From the NCBI GenBank assembly GCA_025457915.1, contig JALOTL010000006.1:62001-126000 (forward strand): a stretch of 64,000 nucleotides of DNA. The letters run 5' to 3'. The DNA is from Spirochaetota bacterium. GTDB lineage: Bacteria; Spirochaetota; UBA4802; UBA5550. The notes under the pieces were generated by a model, which made no database searches, was not told the DNA's origin, and was given only the letters and a program-made list of their open reading frames with translations. This document shows, piece by piece, positions 17,752-27,470 of the stretch. Position numbers and translations under genes: made by a program. Every line of letters starts with the position of its first letter. Positions within the stretch are counted from its first letter, which is position 1.

Positions 17752-19707
17752 TTATTCATACCTGAGCGCTTCTATAGGGTTCAGCTTTGATGCCTGCATC
17801 GCCGGCCAGAGCCCGAAACCTATTCCTATCAGTATCGAAAATATTGAAGACAGGAATATCGCCGACGGGGATAACTTGATCGCCCAATCTGCCATTACGG
17901 ATATGAGGATTGATATTCCGCATCCGAATAATATCCCGATTATGCCCCCGGAAAAGGTCAGCAGCGCGGATTCTATCAGGAATTGGACAAGGATATCTTT
18001 CTTCCGCGCGCCGATCGCCTTCCTGAGGCCGATCTCCTTGATTCTCTCCTTGACCGACACAAGCATGATATTCATGATTCCTATTCCGCCGACAACCAGC
18101 GAGATTGCCGCGACAACCCCGAGAAGCAGGCTCATTGTCTTTGTCGTAGTGGACATGGCGTTTCTCATGTCGGACATGTCTCTTATTTCAAACGAATCCT
18201 CCGAAGTCAGGCGGTGCTTTTTCATTATGAGCTTCATTAACGACGATTTAGCCTGATCTATAAGCGCCTGGTCTGCGACTTCAACGTCAATGAAATCAAT
18301 GTATTCCTTGCCAAGCAGCCTGTACATGCCGGTGGTAACCGGTATTACTATCGAATCATCCTGGTCAGCGAAGAAGGTGACGCCCTTGGGCGGGAGAACG
18401 CCTATTACCTTGAAATTCATATGGTTAACCTTGATGGTCTGACCAACCGGATTTGATCCGCTGAAAAGCTCCCTGATTACAGTCGCGCCGATTACCGCTA
18501 CCTTTTTTCTCGTTCTCAGATCCTCCTCGTTAAAAAACCTCCCGCTGACCGGGACGGCGGCCCTCATTAAAGGATAATCCACCCCTGTTCCCCATACCTG
18601 CGTGTTCCAGTTTTTGTTGTTGTAAACCGCCTGGGCCCTTCCAATTACCGAAGGTGATACCCTTTTGACCTCCCGGATGCCGGCAATTTCCCTGGCGTCC
18701 TGAAAAGTGAAACGGGTCACTTTTCCGGATTCAAGGGCCACCCCCATCTGCCTGCGCGATCCTGGCCTGATCGTCAGGAGATTCGTTCCAAGGGAACTGA
18801 GGGTCTGGGTGATGGACTCCTTTGCGCCCTCACCGATCGCGATCATGGATATTACCGCGGCGACGCCTATCAGAATGCCCAGCATCGAAAGCATCGACCT
18901 GAGCTTGTGCGAAAAAATAGAGCCGACCGCCTGCCTGAGGTAATCGACGAACTCTGCGCTGCCGAAGGTGACTGATTTTTCGCCGATTATCTCCCTTATT
19001 GAAAGGCAATTTTCCTTCTGACGGATTTCCCTTTTCCCGGCTTTTTTTTCATCGGATACGATCAATCCGTCCCTCATCCTGATGATGCGTTTTGCATGCC
19101 CGGCAACCTCGTTGTCGTGGGTCACCATGATTACGGTTTTGCCCTCGCGGTTGAGCCCGCTGATTATGGACATTATCTCCTCTTCGCTTCTTGAGTCAAG
19201 GTTGCCGGTCGGTTCGTCGGCGAAAACTATCATCGGATCGTTTACTATGGCGCGTGATATTGCCACCCTCTGCTGTTCGCCGCCCGACATCTCGTTGGGA
19301 TAGTGATGCTCCCTTTCCGACAGTCCCACGGCCATCACCTTGTCCCTTGCGGTCCCCTTCAATTCCCTTTTTCCGGCGTATATCAGCGGGAGCTCGGTGT
19401 TCTGTAAAGACGTCATCCTGGGAAGGAGATTGAATTGCTGGAATACGAAGCCGGCTATGTGGTTCCTGAGATGCGAAAGCTCGTCGTCGCCGAGACCGGT
19501 GATATCCGTGCCGAGAAGAAGGTATTTCCCGGTATCAGGCTTGTCGAGGAAACCCAGTATGCTCAGAAGGGTCGATTTCCCGGAGCCGGAGGGCCCCATG
19601 ATAGCGACGAACTCCCCCTCTTCGATTTTCAGGTTAACCCTGTCAAGGGCCGTGATCTTGACCTTCCCGGTGTCGTATACTTTTGAAATTTCATGGAGTT
19701 CTATCAT
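17752..19707 (-). CDS. macB: MacB-like ABC transporter, fused ATPase and permease
   Basis: 651 residues. The N-terminal ATPase (about 1-225) has Walker A GPSGSGKST, the signature MSGGEQQR, Walker B with FADEPTGNLD and the H-loop VTHD. The C-terminal half has the MacB/FtsX arrangement: one membrane span near residue 265 (after HKLRSMLSMLGI), a large periplasmic domain, then three spans near the end. MacB drives extrusion of substrates from the periplasm through a TolC-type channel by mechanotransmission. It is the last gene of a tolC-macA-macB operon, 21 bases after the adaptor. Substrate (macrolide, peptide, lipoprotein or other) cannot be inferred. Confidence 0.93.
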   Translation of the reverse strand: MIELHEISKVYDTGKVKITALDRVNLKIEEGEFVAIMGPSGSGKSTLLSILGFLDKPDTGKYLLLGTDITGLGDDELSHLRNHIAGFVFQQFNLLPRMTSLQNTELPLIYAGKRELKGTARDKVMAVGLSEREHHYPNEMSGGEQQRVAISRAIVNDPMIVFADEPTGNLDSRSEEEIMSIISGLNREGKTVIMVTHDNEVAGHAKRIIRMRDGLIVSDEKKAGKREIRQKENCLSIREIIGEKSVTFGSAEFVDYLRQAVGSIFSHKLRSMLSMLGILIGVAAVISMIAIGEGAKESITQTLSSLGTNLLTIRPGSRRQMGVALESGKVTRFTFQDAREIAGIREVKRVSPSVIGRAQAVYNNKNWNTQVWGTGVDYPLMRAAVPVSGRFFNEEDLRTRKKVAVIGATVIRELFSGSNPVGQTIKVNHMNFKVIGVLPPKGVTFFADQDDSIVIPVTTGMYRLLGKEYIDFIDVEVADQALIDQAKSSLMKLIMKKHRLTSEDSFEIRDMSDMRNAMSTTTKTMSLLLGVVAAISLVVGGIGIMNIMLVSVKERIKEIGLRKAIGARKKDILVQFLIESALLTFSGGIIGILFGCGISILISVMADWAIKLSPSAIFLSSIFSILIGIGFGLWPAMQASKLNPIEALRYE

Positions 19708-19728
19708 ATGACCGCACCGGGAAACCGA

Positions 19729-20691
19729 TCAGCGTTTTCTTGCAGGGAGGAAAGGGTTCCCTGTTTTTTTTGCGTCCAGCTGGAGGCTCTTCTTCGTAAC
19801 GACGATTACCGTGTCATCATCTTTTATTCCTGATAAGATCTCGGCGTTCTGTTCATCGACAAGACCGGTCTGCACCTCTCTTTTTTCTGCGGCTCCTCCA
19901 TTCCTTTTTTTAACGAGGAGATAATTTTTCTGATTTTCAAGGATGATGGCTTCCGAAGGCACGAGCAGGGCGTCCTTTTTCATCTTTTCGACAATGTCTA
20001 TATTCGCGCTCATGCCGGACCGGAATACACGCGGAACCTTCACGGGCAGTATGTCAACCTTGTATATGGTGACATTGTTCACCAGCTGTGATTCATAGTA
20101 TATGTGGTCGACCCTTCCCTTTTCCCTCACGTCCGGATACGCGTCCAGGCTTATGACGACTTCCTGGCCCTCCCTTACCCTTCCAATGTCTGTTTCGTCC
20201 ACGTCCGCTTTTACTATGAGCCTGTCTGAAAGGACCAGTATGGGCGACGTGGTCTGCACGGTCTGCCCTGGTTCGACGGACCTGACTATCACCGTTCCGT
20301 TTATGGGAGATACCAGCGGTATCGGTTTATAAACCTCCTCCCAGTACTTGAGGGATTTCGAATCCTGGGTTCTTGCCGCATCTATCAGCGCCGCCCTGTC
20401 CGTTGAACTCATCCATGCAAGGATCTGTCCTGTTCGTACTCCCTGTCCCTCCAGCACCATGATTTTTTCCACCCTGACATTGACCGGAGGCTTTAATTCA
20501 AGCCTGTTTTGAGGGAGGACGGTGCCTGTAGTGCTGATAATGGACTTTATCTGCCCCCTTGAGGGTTGAATGCTTTTTTCGATTGTGTCCGGTTCGGAAC
20601 CGTTTCTTTTTTTTATAATAAAAATTGCGGCCAGGATCAGCAGCGCAAAGATGCAAATAACTATTACCTTTTTATTATTTATCTTTTTCAA
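19729..20691 (-). CDS. macA: MacA-like periplasmic adaptor (HlyD/MFP family)
   Basis: 320 residues. A single N-terminal membrane anchor (about residues 8-25) is followed by a barrel-sandwich (lipoyl-like) domain split by an unusually short helical hairpin, then beta-barrel and membrane-proximal domains. Recognisable pieces are the hinge after VRVEKIMVLEGQGV and SPINGTVIVRSVEPGQTV. The short hairpin is typical of adaptors that pair with MacB-type transporters. The gene start overlaps the end of the outer-membrane-channel gene by 17 bases, so the two are translationally coupled, and macB follows. Confidence 0.9.
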   Translation of the reverse strand: MKKINNKKVIVICIFALLILAAIFIIKKRNGSEPDTIEKSIQPSRGQIKSIISTTGTVLPQNRLELKPPVNVRVEKIMVLEGQGVRTGQILAWMSSTDRAALIDAARTQDSKSLKYWEEVYKPIPLVSPINGTVIVRSVEPGQTVQTTSPILVLSDRLIVKADVDETDIGRVREGQEVVISLDAYPDVREKGRVDHIYYESQLVNNVTIYKVDILPVKVPRVFRSGMSANIDIVEKMKKDALLVPSEAIILENQKNYLLVKKRNGGAAEKREVQTGLVDEQNAEILSGIKDDDTVIVVTKKSLQLDAKKTGNPFLPARKR

Positions 20692-22054
20692 CCGTTACTC
20701 CTTGTGACTGCAGCCATTCGGCCTCGGCCGCCATTGCGTTTGACTGCGCATCCAGATAGCTCTTTTTGACCCTTACGAGATCGTCTTCTATTATGGTCCA
20801 CATGTCAAATAAAATCAATCCAAGGGAATACTGTCCCTCTGCAATTTTTGCCCTCTCCTCCGCTGCATTCAAAAACTTTTTCTGTACAGAAACAAGGTCC
20901 ATGCCGTTCTGCCAGTTCGTCCATTTCTGTTCGAGCGTCAGGATTATCTTGTCCCTTGTGCTGGATTCATCCGCTATAAACTGCTTCTGTTCAGCGTTCG
21001 CTTTTTCCAGGTCGTAATAGGTCTTGCCTCCCTCGAATATGGGGACATTGATCTCTATCCCGGCAGTAAGATTAGTCTGCTTGTTTACAGGATACCTTGT
21101 TTCATTCTTGAAGGCGCTGCCGGTCAGACTGATAGTCGGGGAAAAAGCCGTTACCTTGGCCTTTTTGTTGTAATCATACGATTCCCTCTGCTTTATCACG
21201 GCCCTTAAAAGCGGATTTGAATCAGACAGCATGATGAAATCCGGCCTTGTCCTGTCTCCATCCGGGATGCCGAGTTCGCCTTTCACATTGACCGGTTTCT
21301 GCATGGAAAGGCCCATTTCCTTGAGCAGGCCTCTCTGTGAGGTTGAAAGACTCCTTGTCGCCTGTGTGTATTCGAATTCCGCCTGCGCGAGGTTCGCCTC
21401 CGCGTTCATCAGTGAGCCCTTGTGCTCCCTGCCCGCCCTGTATTTCATTCGTACAAGGTCCAGGTTTGATTTCCGTCTCTTGACGATATCCTTGAGTAAT
21501 ACAACGGCTTCCTGCGAAGCCAGAAGCTGGATGAACGCGACCCTGAGATTGAATCTAACGTCGGATGATACGGCCAGGTATTGATATTCGGCCGCTTCAA
21601 TTTTTTTATCCGAGGATTTTATGTCATAGACCGTTTTAAAACCGTCGAATAAAAGCTGCCTGGCGCTTACGCCGTAATTGTATGCTTCACCTTTTACGTC
21701 GTGCGTTTTTTTTATCGAGTAGAGGCTTGTCAGGACGGAAGTCGCCGAGCCGGTGGAAATTTTACCTGCCCTTGCGTTTTCCATGTAGCTGTTGTTCTGG
21801 ATGGTCCTGTTTGCGTACATTCCCGCACTGCCGGTTATCTGCGGCAGGTAAGCGCTCCTGACGCTTCCCTTTGTCGCTTCGGCCTGCCTGATTTTTTCCC
21901 TTGCGGATTTCAGGTCGGGATGGTTTCTCTCCGCCCTCGCAACGCATTCCTCCCATGTGATGTACTCTTCGGAGAATGCGTTTGAGGAGAACAAGTGAAG
22001 CATCAGTATAATAAACACCGGCAACGAATACATGCCGGCGCGATAGATATTCAT
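20675..22054 (-). CDS. TolC-family outer membrane efflux channel
   Basis: 459 residues with a signal peptide (about 1-28) and the two repeated helical-coil regions of the outer membrane efflux protein family, beginning WEECVARAERNHPDL. TolC-like proteins form trimeric channels through the outer membrane and periplasm. First gene of the tripartite operon; CGGAG lies about nine bases before the ATG. This gene is direct evidence for an outer membrane. The central region has long alpha-helical stretches rich in Glu, Ala and Lys, as expected. Confidence 0.9.
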   Translation of the reverse strand: MNIYRAGMYSLPVFIILMLHLFSSNAFSEEYITWEECVARAERNHPDLKSAREKIRQAEATKGSVRSAYLPQITGSAGMYANRTIQNNSYMENARAGKISTGSATSVLTSLYSIKKTHDVKGEAYNYGVSARQLLFDGFKTVYDIKSSDKKIEAAEYQYLAVSSDVRFNLRVAFIQLLASQEAVVLLKDIVKRRKSNLDLVRMKYRAGREHKGSLMNAEANLAQAEFEYTQATRSLSTSQRGLLKEMGLSMQKPVNVKGELGIPDGDRTRPDFIMLSDSNPLLRAVIKQRESYDYNKKAKVTAFSPTISLTGSAFKNETRYPVNKQTNLTAGIEINVPIFEGGKTYYDLEKANAEQKQFIADESSTRDKIILTLEQKWTNWQNGMDLVSVQKKFLNAAEERAKIAEGQYSLGLILFDMWTIIEDDLVRVKKSYLDAQSNAMAAEAEWLQSQGVTVEKDK

Positions 22055-22240
22055 AAAGGTGACTCCGGAATCAAAGACATAATAATTCGAGATTTACTTA
22101 AATGGTGACCCGTGTAAACAATAAATAGTTCCAGTCTTAATTATTTTTTTCAATTTTAACACGGCTTGTAAAATGATTCATGCAATATAACTGCCTGGAG
22201 ATCATTACTTTTCCCAATAATCGATGTAAAGGTTTAGTAA

Positions 22241-22267
22241 TTGACATAAACTACTAATGCATATAAT
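22241..22267 (+). promoter_or_regulatory. Candidate strong promoter
   Basis: Perfect TTGACA (22241-22246) and perfect TATAAT (22262-22267), spaced by 15 bases; with the alternative TAATAA hexamer at 22264 the spacing is 17. It lies just ahead of the EF-Tu-domain-like gene. Confidence 0.6.
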
Positions 22268-22299
22268 AATAAAATAATCCCTTTGTAAGGAGTTTCGGC

Positions 22300-22554
22300 A
22301 TGGAAAATATAAAAATCGGTATTGTTATAAAGTTTTTCTCCAAACCTTCAGTTGCCGCAATGGAAATAACCGATGGGACATTAAATGTCGGCGACAGGAT
22401 AAGGATCCACGGCGCAACAACTGATTTCGAACAGTCCGTCGATTCGATGCAGGTTGAAAACACGACAATAATGGAGGCGAAAAAAGGCGACCGCATCGGC
22501 ATAAAGGTAAGCGACAAGGTCAGGGAACACGATATTGTTTATAAAATCGTATGA
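22300..22554 (+). CDS. Stand-alone EF-Tu domain-2-like protein
   Basis: 84 residues, a small beta-barrel resembling domain 2 of translation GTPases. The segment LNVGDRIRIHGATTDFEQ and then KKGDRIGIKVSDKVREHD is the characteristic pattern; similar proteins are annotated as translation elongation factor-like protein and are sometimes found with U32 peptidases, which are absent here. There is no GTPase domain, so it cannot act as an elongation factor alone. An AAGGAG ribosome site and a near-consensus promoter predict high expression. Function unknown. Confidence 0.8.
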   Translation: MENIKIGIVIKFFSKPSVAAMEITDGTLNVGDRIRIHGATTDFEQSVDSMQVENTTIMEAKKGDRIGIKVSDKVREHDIVYKIV

Positions 22555-22609
22555 ACAGCGCCATATGAATTGCTGACCCTTTTAATAAAACCAGGAACCC
22601 GGATACCAA

Positions 22610-23827
22610 TTAAAAAAGTTCGAGCTGACACGGATCATTTGATTTAATCTTTTCACGTGGAGGCTTACCGAATACAGTTCTGCCGCCGTTTTTCCATGAA
22701 TCCTTCCATTCTTTACTGACGGTCTCCCTGAACATCGCCGAAGGATTCATTCCCGGTTCTATCCATCGGACCGCCTTTGATATATTCTTCATGGCATCGC
22801 GTTTATCATGCAGTCCCAACTTTGCTCCGTCAACGCTTTTTCTCAAGAACTCAATCGTCTCGTCGTAAATACGGGTCGGTACCGGAAATGGATGGCCGTC
22901 CTTGCCGCCGTGCGCGAATGAAAACCTTGCCGGATCATCAAACCTGCACGGCGCTCCGTAAATCACCTCGCTGACCAGCGCAAGCGACTGCAGGGTCCTG
23001 GGGCCCAGGCCTTTAACGAGAAGAAGAGCTTCGAAGTCTTTAATATCGCTTTCATAAGCAAGTGCCAGAACAGCGCCAAGCCTCTTCAAGTCGACATCTG
23101 TCTCAACAATGTTGTGACGGGACGGCATTGTCATCTTTCTTATTTCCATGAGAGATTCATCCGGATTTATACCTGTAAAATCCACGCATGCGCTCCTGGC
23201 ATCAACGGAACGGGTATCGACCATATTGAGGATCCTGCCGCTGCTGACGCCGTAAATAAACGCATGCGGATCATCGACGAAAGAATTCATCCCTGACGAG
23301 AGCCAGTGGTATCTCCTCGACATACCGGTCTGTTCGTTCATCCCCTGCTGGACGACCGCCCATTCACCCTCATCAGTAATAATAAACGTATGAAGGTATA
23401 TCTGATATCCGTCCTGCAGGGCGGTGTTATCAACTTTTGCAGTTAACCTGCTCGCCCTCACAAGGCCTTGCCCGTCCAATCCTGTCGAGTCGGATACTGA
23501 AAGAATCTCCCCCGGAGTTTTTCTTGAATGCCGTCCCTTTCCCCCGCAGATGGTTATCCCGAGATCCCTTGATAACGGATTAATGGCTTTTTTAAGAGCG
23601 CCCATGACGGAGGTGGTGATTCCTGACGAGTGCCAGTCCATACCGAGAACACAGCCGAATGCCTGGAACCAGAACGGATCGCTGAGTCTCCTGAGCACTT
23701 CTGTTTTACCGTGTTCGGCAATTATTGTTTCAATAATGGCCCCTCCAAGCCGCGACATCCTTTCATAAAGCCACCCTGGGACGGATCCGTAATGGAGGGG
23801 CAGATCTGCATAACCTGTTTTTTTCAT
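22610..23827 (-). CDS. DUF763 domain protein
   Basis: 405 residues covering the whole DUF763 family length. The N-terminus MKKTGYADLPLHYGSVP and the segment FGCVLGMDWHSSGITTSV are characteristic. There is a helix-hairpin-helix-like GLGPRTLQSLA segment around residue 270, suggesting DNA contact, and the HDKRDAM region near residue 350. The family is found across archaea and bacteria and has no established activity. A possible promoter (TTGAAA, 18 bases, TAAAAT) lies at 23835-23864 on the minus strand. Convergent with the EF-Tu-domain-like gene. Confidence 0.88.
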   Translation of the reverse strand: MKKTGYADLPLHYGSVPGWLYERMSRLGGAIIETIIAEHGKTEVLRRLSDPFWFQAFGCVLGMDWHSSGITTSVMGALKKAINPLSRDLGITICGGKGRHSRKTPGEILSVSDSTGLDGQGLVRASRLTAKVDNTALQDGYQIYLHTFIITDEGEWAVVQQGMNEQTGMSRRYHWLSSGMNSFVDDPHAFIYGVSSGRILNMVDTRSVDARSACVDFTGINPDESLMEIRKMTMPSRHNIVETDVDLKRLGAVLALAYESDIKDFEALLLVKGLGPRTLQSLALVSEVIYGAPCRFDDPARFSFAHGGKDGHPFPVPTRIYDETIEFLRKSVDGAKLGLHDKRDAMKNISKAVRWIEPGMNPSAMFRETVSKEWKDSWKNGGRTVFGKPPREKIKSNDPCQLELF

Positions 23828-23834
23828 AGATGAT

Positions 23835-23864
23835 ATTTTAATACTAATCGATATTTTTTTTCAA
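23835..23864 (-). promoter_or_regulatory. Candidate promoter of the DUF763 gene
   Basis: Minus-strand TTGAAA (23859-23864), 18-base spacer, TAAAAT (23835-23840), ending a few bases before the start codon. The leader would be very short, so this is uncertain. Confidence 0.3.
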
Positions 23865-23989
23865 GCATTTTACTAAATTTTTGTTTAGTGGTATAAATTC
23901 TGAATACCATTGCAGGTGTTTTAATTCCCGGGTTTTGTTATTCACAAAATAAGACCGCATTCCATGAGTATTTTCATGGTGATACTATA

Positions 23990-24739
23990 TCAAGACGTTA
24001 TACTCTCGAATAGTGATTGCAATATGTCGGCCGCATCACCCTGGAGGAATACATCAGTTACCCAGCCGGTCAGACCCGTGGGATTCTTATTAATCTCGAT
24101 CAGCTTCGCCCTGTTTTTCTTTGCAATATACGGGAGATCGCTGGCCGGTGCCACGGATGCGGATGTGCCGACGATCAGCATTGCGTCCGCAGAACTCGCA
24201 AGCAGTCTTGATTCAGCATAAGCCGCAAAGGGGACCTGTTCTCCGAACATCACTATGCCCGGCTTGAGAACGCTTCCGCATGTGGAACACACGGGAGGTC
24301 TCTTCCCTTCACCAGAAGGTTCGGCATCGGCATTCCTTCCGCAGTTCCCGCATTCAAGGATGTTGAGATTGCCATGCAGCTCTATCACGTGCCTGCTCCC
24401 GGCCTTCTGATGGAGCCCGTCTATATTCTGGGTAATAATGGCTTTAATTATCCCGGCGTCCTCCATGGCAGACAGGACGTTGTGGACTTCATTGGGCCGG
24501 GCCGATGCGCCCATTTTAATTAAATCGAAGAACATCTTCCAGGTTTCAGCCGGATCATTAATAAAGGATTCAATCCCTGCATATTTTGACGGATCATATT
24601 TTTTCCAGAAACCGTCTTCCCCCCTGAAATCAGGAATGCCGCTGGCAACGGATATCCCGGCTCCCGTCAGGCACACTGAATGACATGAACGCTTTAAAAT
24701 TTCTGAAGCCGTTTCAAGATCATGGTTCAATAAAGCCAC
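23990..24739 (-). CDS. cobB: Sirtuin NAD-dependent protein deacylase
   Basis: 249 residues, Sir2 family; removes acetyl or other acyl groups from lysines using NAD+. Complete motif set: GAGIS at 26-30 and GIPDFRG at 34-40 (NAD binding), TQNIDGLH (103-110), catalytic His122 in ELHG, and the zinc-binding Cys130, 133, 151 and 154. Length and motifs suit the bacterial CobB/archaeal-like class. Divergent from the PrmA-like gene with an 87-base gap holding two TTGAC-type hexamers. The window also has an HDAC-family enzyme and a GNAT-domain protein, but not adjacent. Confidence 0.93.
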   Translation of the reverse strand: MALLNHDLETASEILKRSCHSVCLTGAGISVASGIPDFRGEDGFWKKYDPSKYAGIESFINDPAETWKMFFDLIKMGASARPNEVHNVLSAMEDAGIIKAIITQNIDGLHQKAGSRHVIELHGNLNILECGNCGRNADAEPSGEGKRPPVCSTCGSVLKPGIVMFGEQVPFAAYAESRLLASSADAMLIVGTSASVAPASDLPYIAKKNRAKLIEINKNPTGLTGWVTDVFLQGDAADILQSLFESITS

Positions 24740-24826
24740 CGCCGGATGAATATACTTGTTGACACTGTTTGACTGATGTTATTGTTAATATACATCATAA
24801 CAATATCAAATATTAATTAACTGTCC

Positions 24827-25630
24827 ATGAAAGAACCCTTCATCCTTGAATCCAGCTCTGAACATTCACAGTATTACAACGACAGCGATTTTCTCCATCT
24901 TGGACCCGGCTTTTCCGGATTCATGGATCAATACGGCGGAAATGCCGCCATAACAGAAGAAATCGCGGCGCTGGGAAGCCAGATATGGGAATATATCTTT
25001 ATCGATAATATCGAGGGTTATCCGGTAAACGACAGCATTTTCGTGCACCCGGTCAACTCATCCTCTCCCTGTACCGACAGGCATTATCCAATTGTCATCA
25101 ATATCAATCCCCTCCATGCCTTCGGCGACGGAAAACACCCCACGACGATATTATGTTTGCGCTATCTTTCAGAATATCTCGGCAGGATCGACGATGAAAA
25201 ACGTGCAGGCGTTAAAATCATCGACGTGGGGACTGGAACTGGCATACTGTCGATTCTTGCCAGTAAAATGGGCGCATCCTTGATCGAGGCGATCGACCTG
25301 AACGCGGCATCCATGGAAAGTGCGTTCGAAAATTTCACGATAAATGATTGCCGCGGAATTAGCCTGAGACAGGCCGACATCGCATCGTTTGATAAGAATG
25401 CATCCTATGACATGGTGCTCGCAAACCTTATTTCCGATGTAATAATACCAAATCTTAAACACTTAACGGATCTTATGAAGCCCGATGGGATCATGATTGC
25501 CAGCGGGATAAGCGCGATCCGCAACGAAGAAGTACGGAAACATTTTAACCTTGCCGGACTTGAAGCCCTTGATTTTGCGCATCTCGACGGCTGGTACGGA
25601 TACGTATTGAAGCTTTCACGAAACCAGTAA
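24827..25630 (+). CDS. prmA: PrmA-like ribosomal protein L11 methyltransferase
   Basis: 267 residues. The C-terminal SAM methyltransferase has the PrmA fingerprint: FGDGKHPTT, DVGTGTGILS (motif I), an acidic end of strand 2 (EAIDLN) and the LANLISDV catalytic-loop motif. PrmA trimethylates ribosomal protein L11. The N-terminal 90 residues are shorter or more divergent than usual for the substrate-recognition domain, so a related protein methyltransferase remains possible. The stop is immediately next to the end of the convergent zincin-like gene. Cytoplasmic. Confidence 0.82.
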   Translation: MKEPFILESSSEHSQYYNDSDFLHLGPGFSGFMDQYGGNAAITEEIAALGSQIWEYIFIDNIEGYPVNDSIFVHPVNSSSPCTDRHYPIVININPLHAFGDGKHPTTILCLRYLSEYLGRIDDEKRAGVKIIDVGTGTGILSILASKMGASLIEAIDLNAASMESAFENFTINDCRGISLRQADIASFDKNASYDMVLANLISDVIIPNLKHLTDLMKPDGIMIASGISAIRNEEVRKHFNLAGLEALDFAHLDGWYGYVLKLSRNQ

Positions 25631-26164
25631 TCAATTTTTTTTGATATACTCAAAAAGCTCATCTTTAACGGCTTGCTCCGCGTCATATGGATCCCCACCG
25701 GATTCAAACCTCCGCTGGTGGCCGTATGCCTGGACCTCGAAAAAATTTCCGATATATCCATTGCTGATGAGTTCAAGTGCATATCTGAGTATGAATTGTT
25801 TCTTCCCGATTCCGGACCACTGGATGGAATGGATTATTTCATGAAAATGAAGAGATTCGTCTTTCCCGTATTCAGCCCTGTAGAAATATACGTCACCATA
25901 AGTTATCCCCGTCACTCCCTCTACCATAAAATCCATGATCCCCTTCAACATATTGAGTATCGGAGGAAGAGGAACATTCGAATCGACCGATACAGTCATT
26001 ATTTTTTTCAGGAGCGCCTCATTAAAAAAAAGGGGAAGCCGAAGAAATCCAAGGTTGTAAACCGGGATCATATTCACCGTGTGCGATAAAACTGCATCTT
26101 CGATCCAGTCCTGGACCGACCTGATCTCCCTCCTTATGAAATCCGCCAGATCCTTGTTGTACAT
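25631..26164 (-). CDS. Putative small zincin-like protein (HExxH)
   Basis: About 177 residues from ATG 26164; a TTG five codons earlier is a weaker start. It contains HEIIH (about residues 108-112), the zinc-binding core of gluzincins and related metallopeptidases, with a Glu about 31 residues later (NFFEVQAYGH) that could be the third ligand. The region around HEIIHSIQW resembles the inactive-looking or protective zincins found as DUF4157-like proteins. No signal peptide; no membrane span. It may be a peptidase or only a metal-binding fold. Not assigned to a named family. Confidence 0.65.
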   Translation of the reverse strand: MYNKDLADFIRREIRSVQDWIEDAVLSHTVNMIPVYNLGFLRLPLFFNEALLKKIMTVSVDSNVPLPPILNMLKGIMDFMVEGVTGITYGDVYFYRAEYGKDESLHFHEIIHSIQWSGIGKKQFILRYALELISNGYIGNFFEVQAYGHQRRFESGGDPYDAEQAVKDELFEYIKKN

Positions 26165-26366
26165 ACGGCCGCCGTTCAAACCATGGAGTCAAGATTGGTT
26201 TCTGTTTATTCAGTAATTATGGAAAAACATTATTCATAAACATACGGGTTTTTATATTCATTTAATAAAATAGTTGAAACTATAAAAGAAATTGGATATA
26301 TTCACAAATTGATATTAAACCGATCCATCGATAATTCAAATAAAATATATATAACAATTTAAAACA

Positions 26367-27470
26367 ATGAAACCAAAAAAGTCAACGACACTGACAAAAA
26401 AATTCATTTTTACAATATCGGCCGTTTTCTCCATCCTGATACTGGCCGCGTCAATATCTGTTCATCTGAGCATGAAAAGATGCTCTTCCATACTCATCGA
26501 TTCGCTTCTCGAGACAAACGGCGACGCGATGATGAAAAAAACCGACATGATTATCGCCCAGCTTGAATCTGACAGGGCCGACACAGCCCGGGAGATAAAG
26601 GCTTCCATGTTGAAATCCCATTTCTCGAAGGGTATCGTCGCCGCCGTGATATATGTAAAAACCCAGGATGAAAATTTTTTCAGGATACTTGACTTCGTTA
26701 AAATGGACGAAGCACCGGACCTGGGGATTGAATTGAATACAACCGTAAAAGAGAACAAGGACACGAATTTTTTAAAAAAAGCCCTGCTGGGTAAAACTGC
26801 CGAGCCGAGAATCTATGAAAAGGACGGCATGTACTGGCAGAGCATATACGCGCCCTACAGGTTAAAAAAGGGAAATGCGGTCATACAGCTCATGCTGTCA
26901 GCGGAAAGTCCGGCCCTCGTTGTTGCAGGATTTGAAAAATCCCTTAAAGGCATAAGGATATTCATGGTCGTTCTGGCCATTGCGCTTGTAATCGCAGTAT
27001 TGATACTCGCAGGCATTTTTATCCAGAATTATTCCATGCTTATAAATAACCTGTCATCCTACATGCAGAAGGCGGCTGACGGCGAACTGAATATAAATCT
27101 CGGATCGTCCGGGGACAAGGAGCTGAACCAGCTCGCCCTGTCGTTTAATAGCCTCATGGAAGAGCTCAAAGATAAAAATGAAAAAGCCGCGGTTGACCCT
27201 GAGTCAAGCCTGTTCAACCTCGGTGTCCAGCTCCTCAAAGAAAACCGGGTGGAGGACTCCATATCGGTTTTCAAGACCTTGATTATCACAAGGCCGGATA
27301 GTTTCGGCAGCTATTTCAACCTCGGGGTCGGCTTCGCAAAAATCGGCGATTATCACAGCTCGGCATCCATGTTCGAAAAGGCCGCGGCGATCAACCCGTC
27401 GGATGAATTGACATCAAGATACCTTGAAAAGATTAGGTCAAATCTTGCCGGAAATGAAACAACCGGATAA
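26367..27470 (+). CDS. Membrane sensor-like protein with HAMP and TPR
   Basis: 367 residues. A first membrane span (about 12-32), an extracytoplasmic domain of about 160 residues, a second span (about 198-220), a HAMP-like region (to about 272) and then two to three TPR units (about 283-355). This is the topology of a signal-transducing receptor, but instead of a kinase, cyclase or methyl-accepting domain the output is a TPR, presumably binding a partner protein. There is no clear ribosome site; the start was chosen as the first ATG. Its 3' end overlaps the start of uvrC by 17 bases. Confidence 0.78.
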   Translation: MKPKKSTTLTKKFIFTISAVFSILILAASISVHLSMKRCSSILIDSLLETNGDAMMKKTDMIIAQLESDRADTAREIKASMLKSHFSKGIVAAVIYVKTQDENFFRILDFVKMDEAPDLGIELNTTVKENKDTNFLKKALLGKTAEPRIYEKDGMYWQSIYAPYRLKKGNAVIQLMLSAESPALVVAGFEKSLKGIRIFMVVLAIALVIAVLILAGIFIQNYSMLINNLSSYMQKAADGELNINLGSSGDKELNQLALSFNSLMEELKDKNEKAAVDPESSLFNLGVQLLKENRVEDSISVFKTLIITRPDSFGSYFNLGVGFAKIGDYHSSASMFEKAAAINPSDELTSRYLEKIRSNLAGNETTG

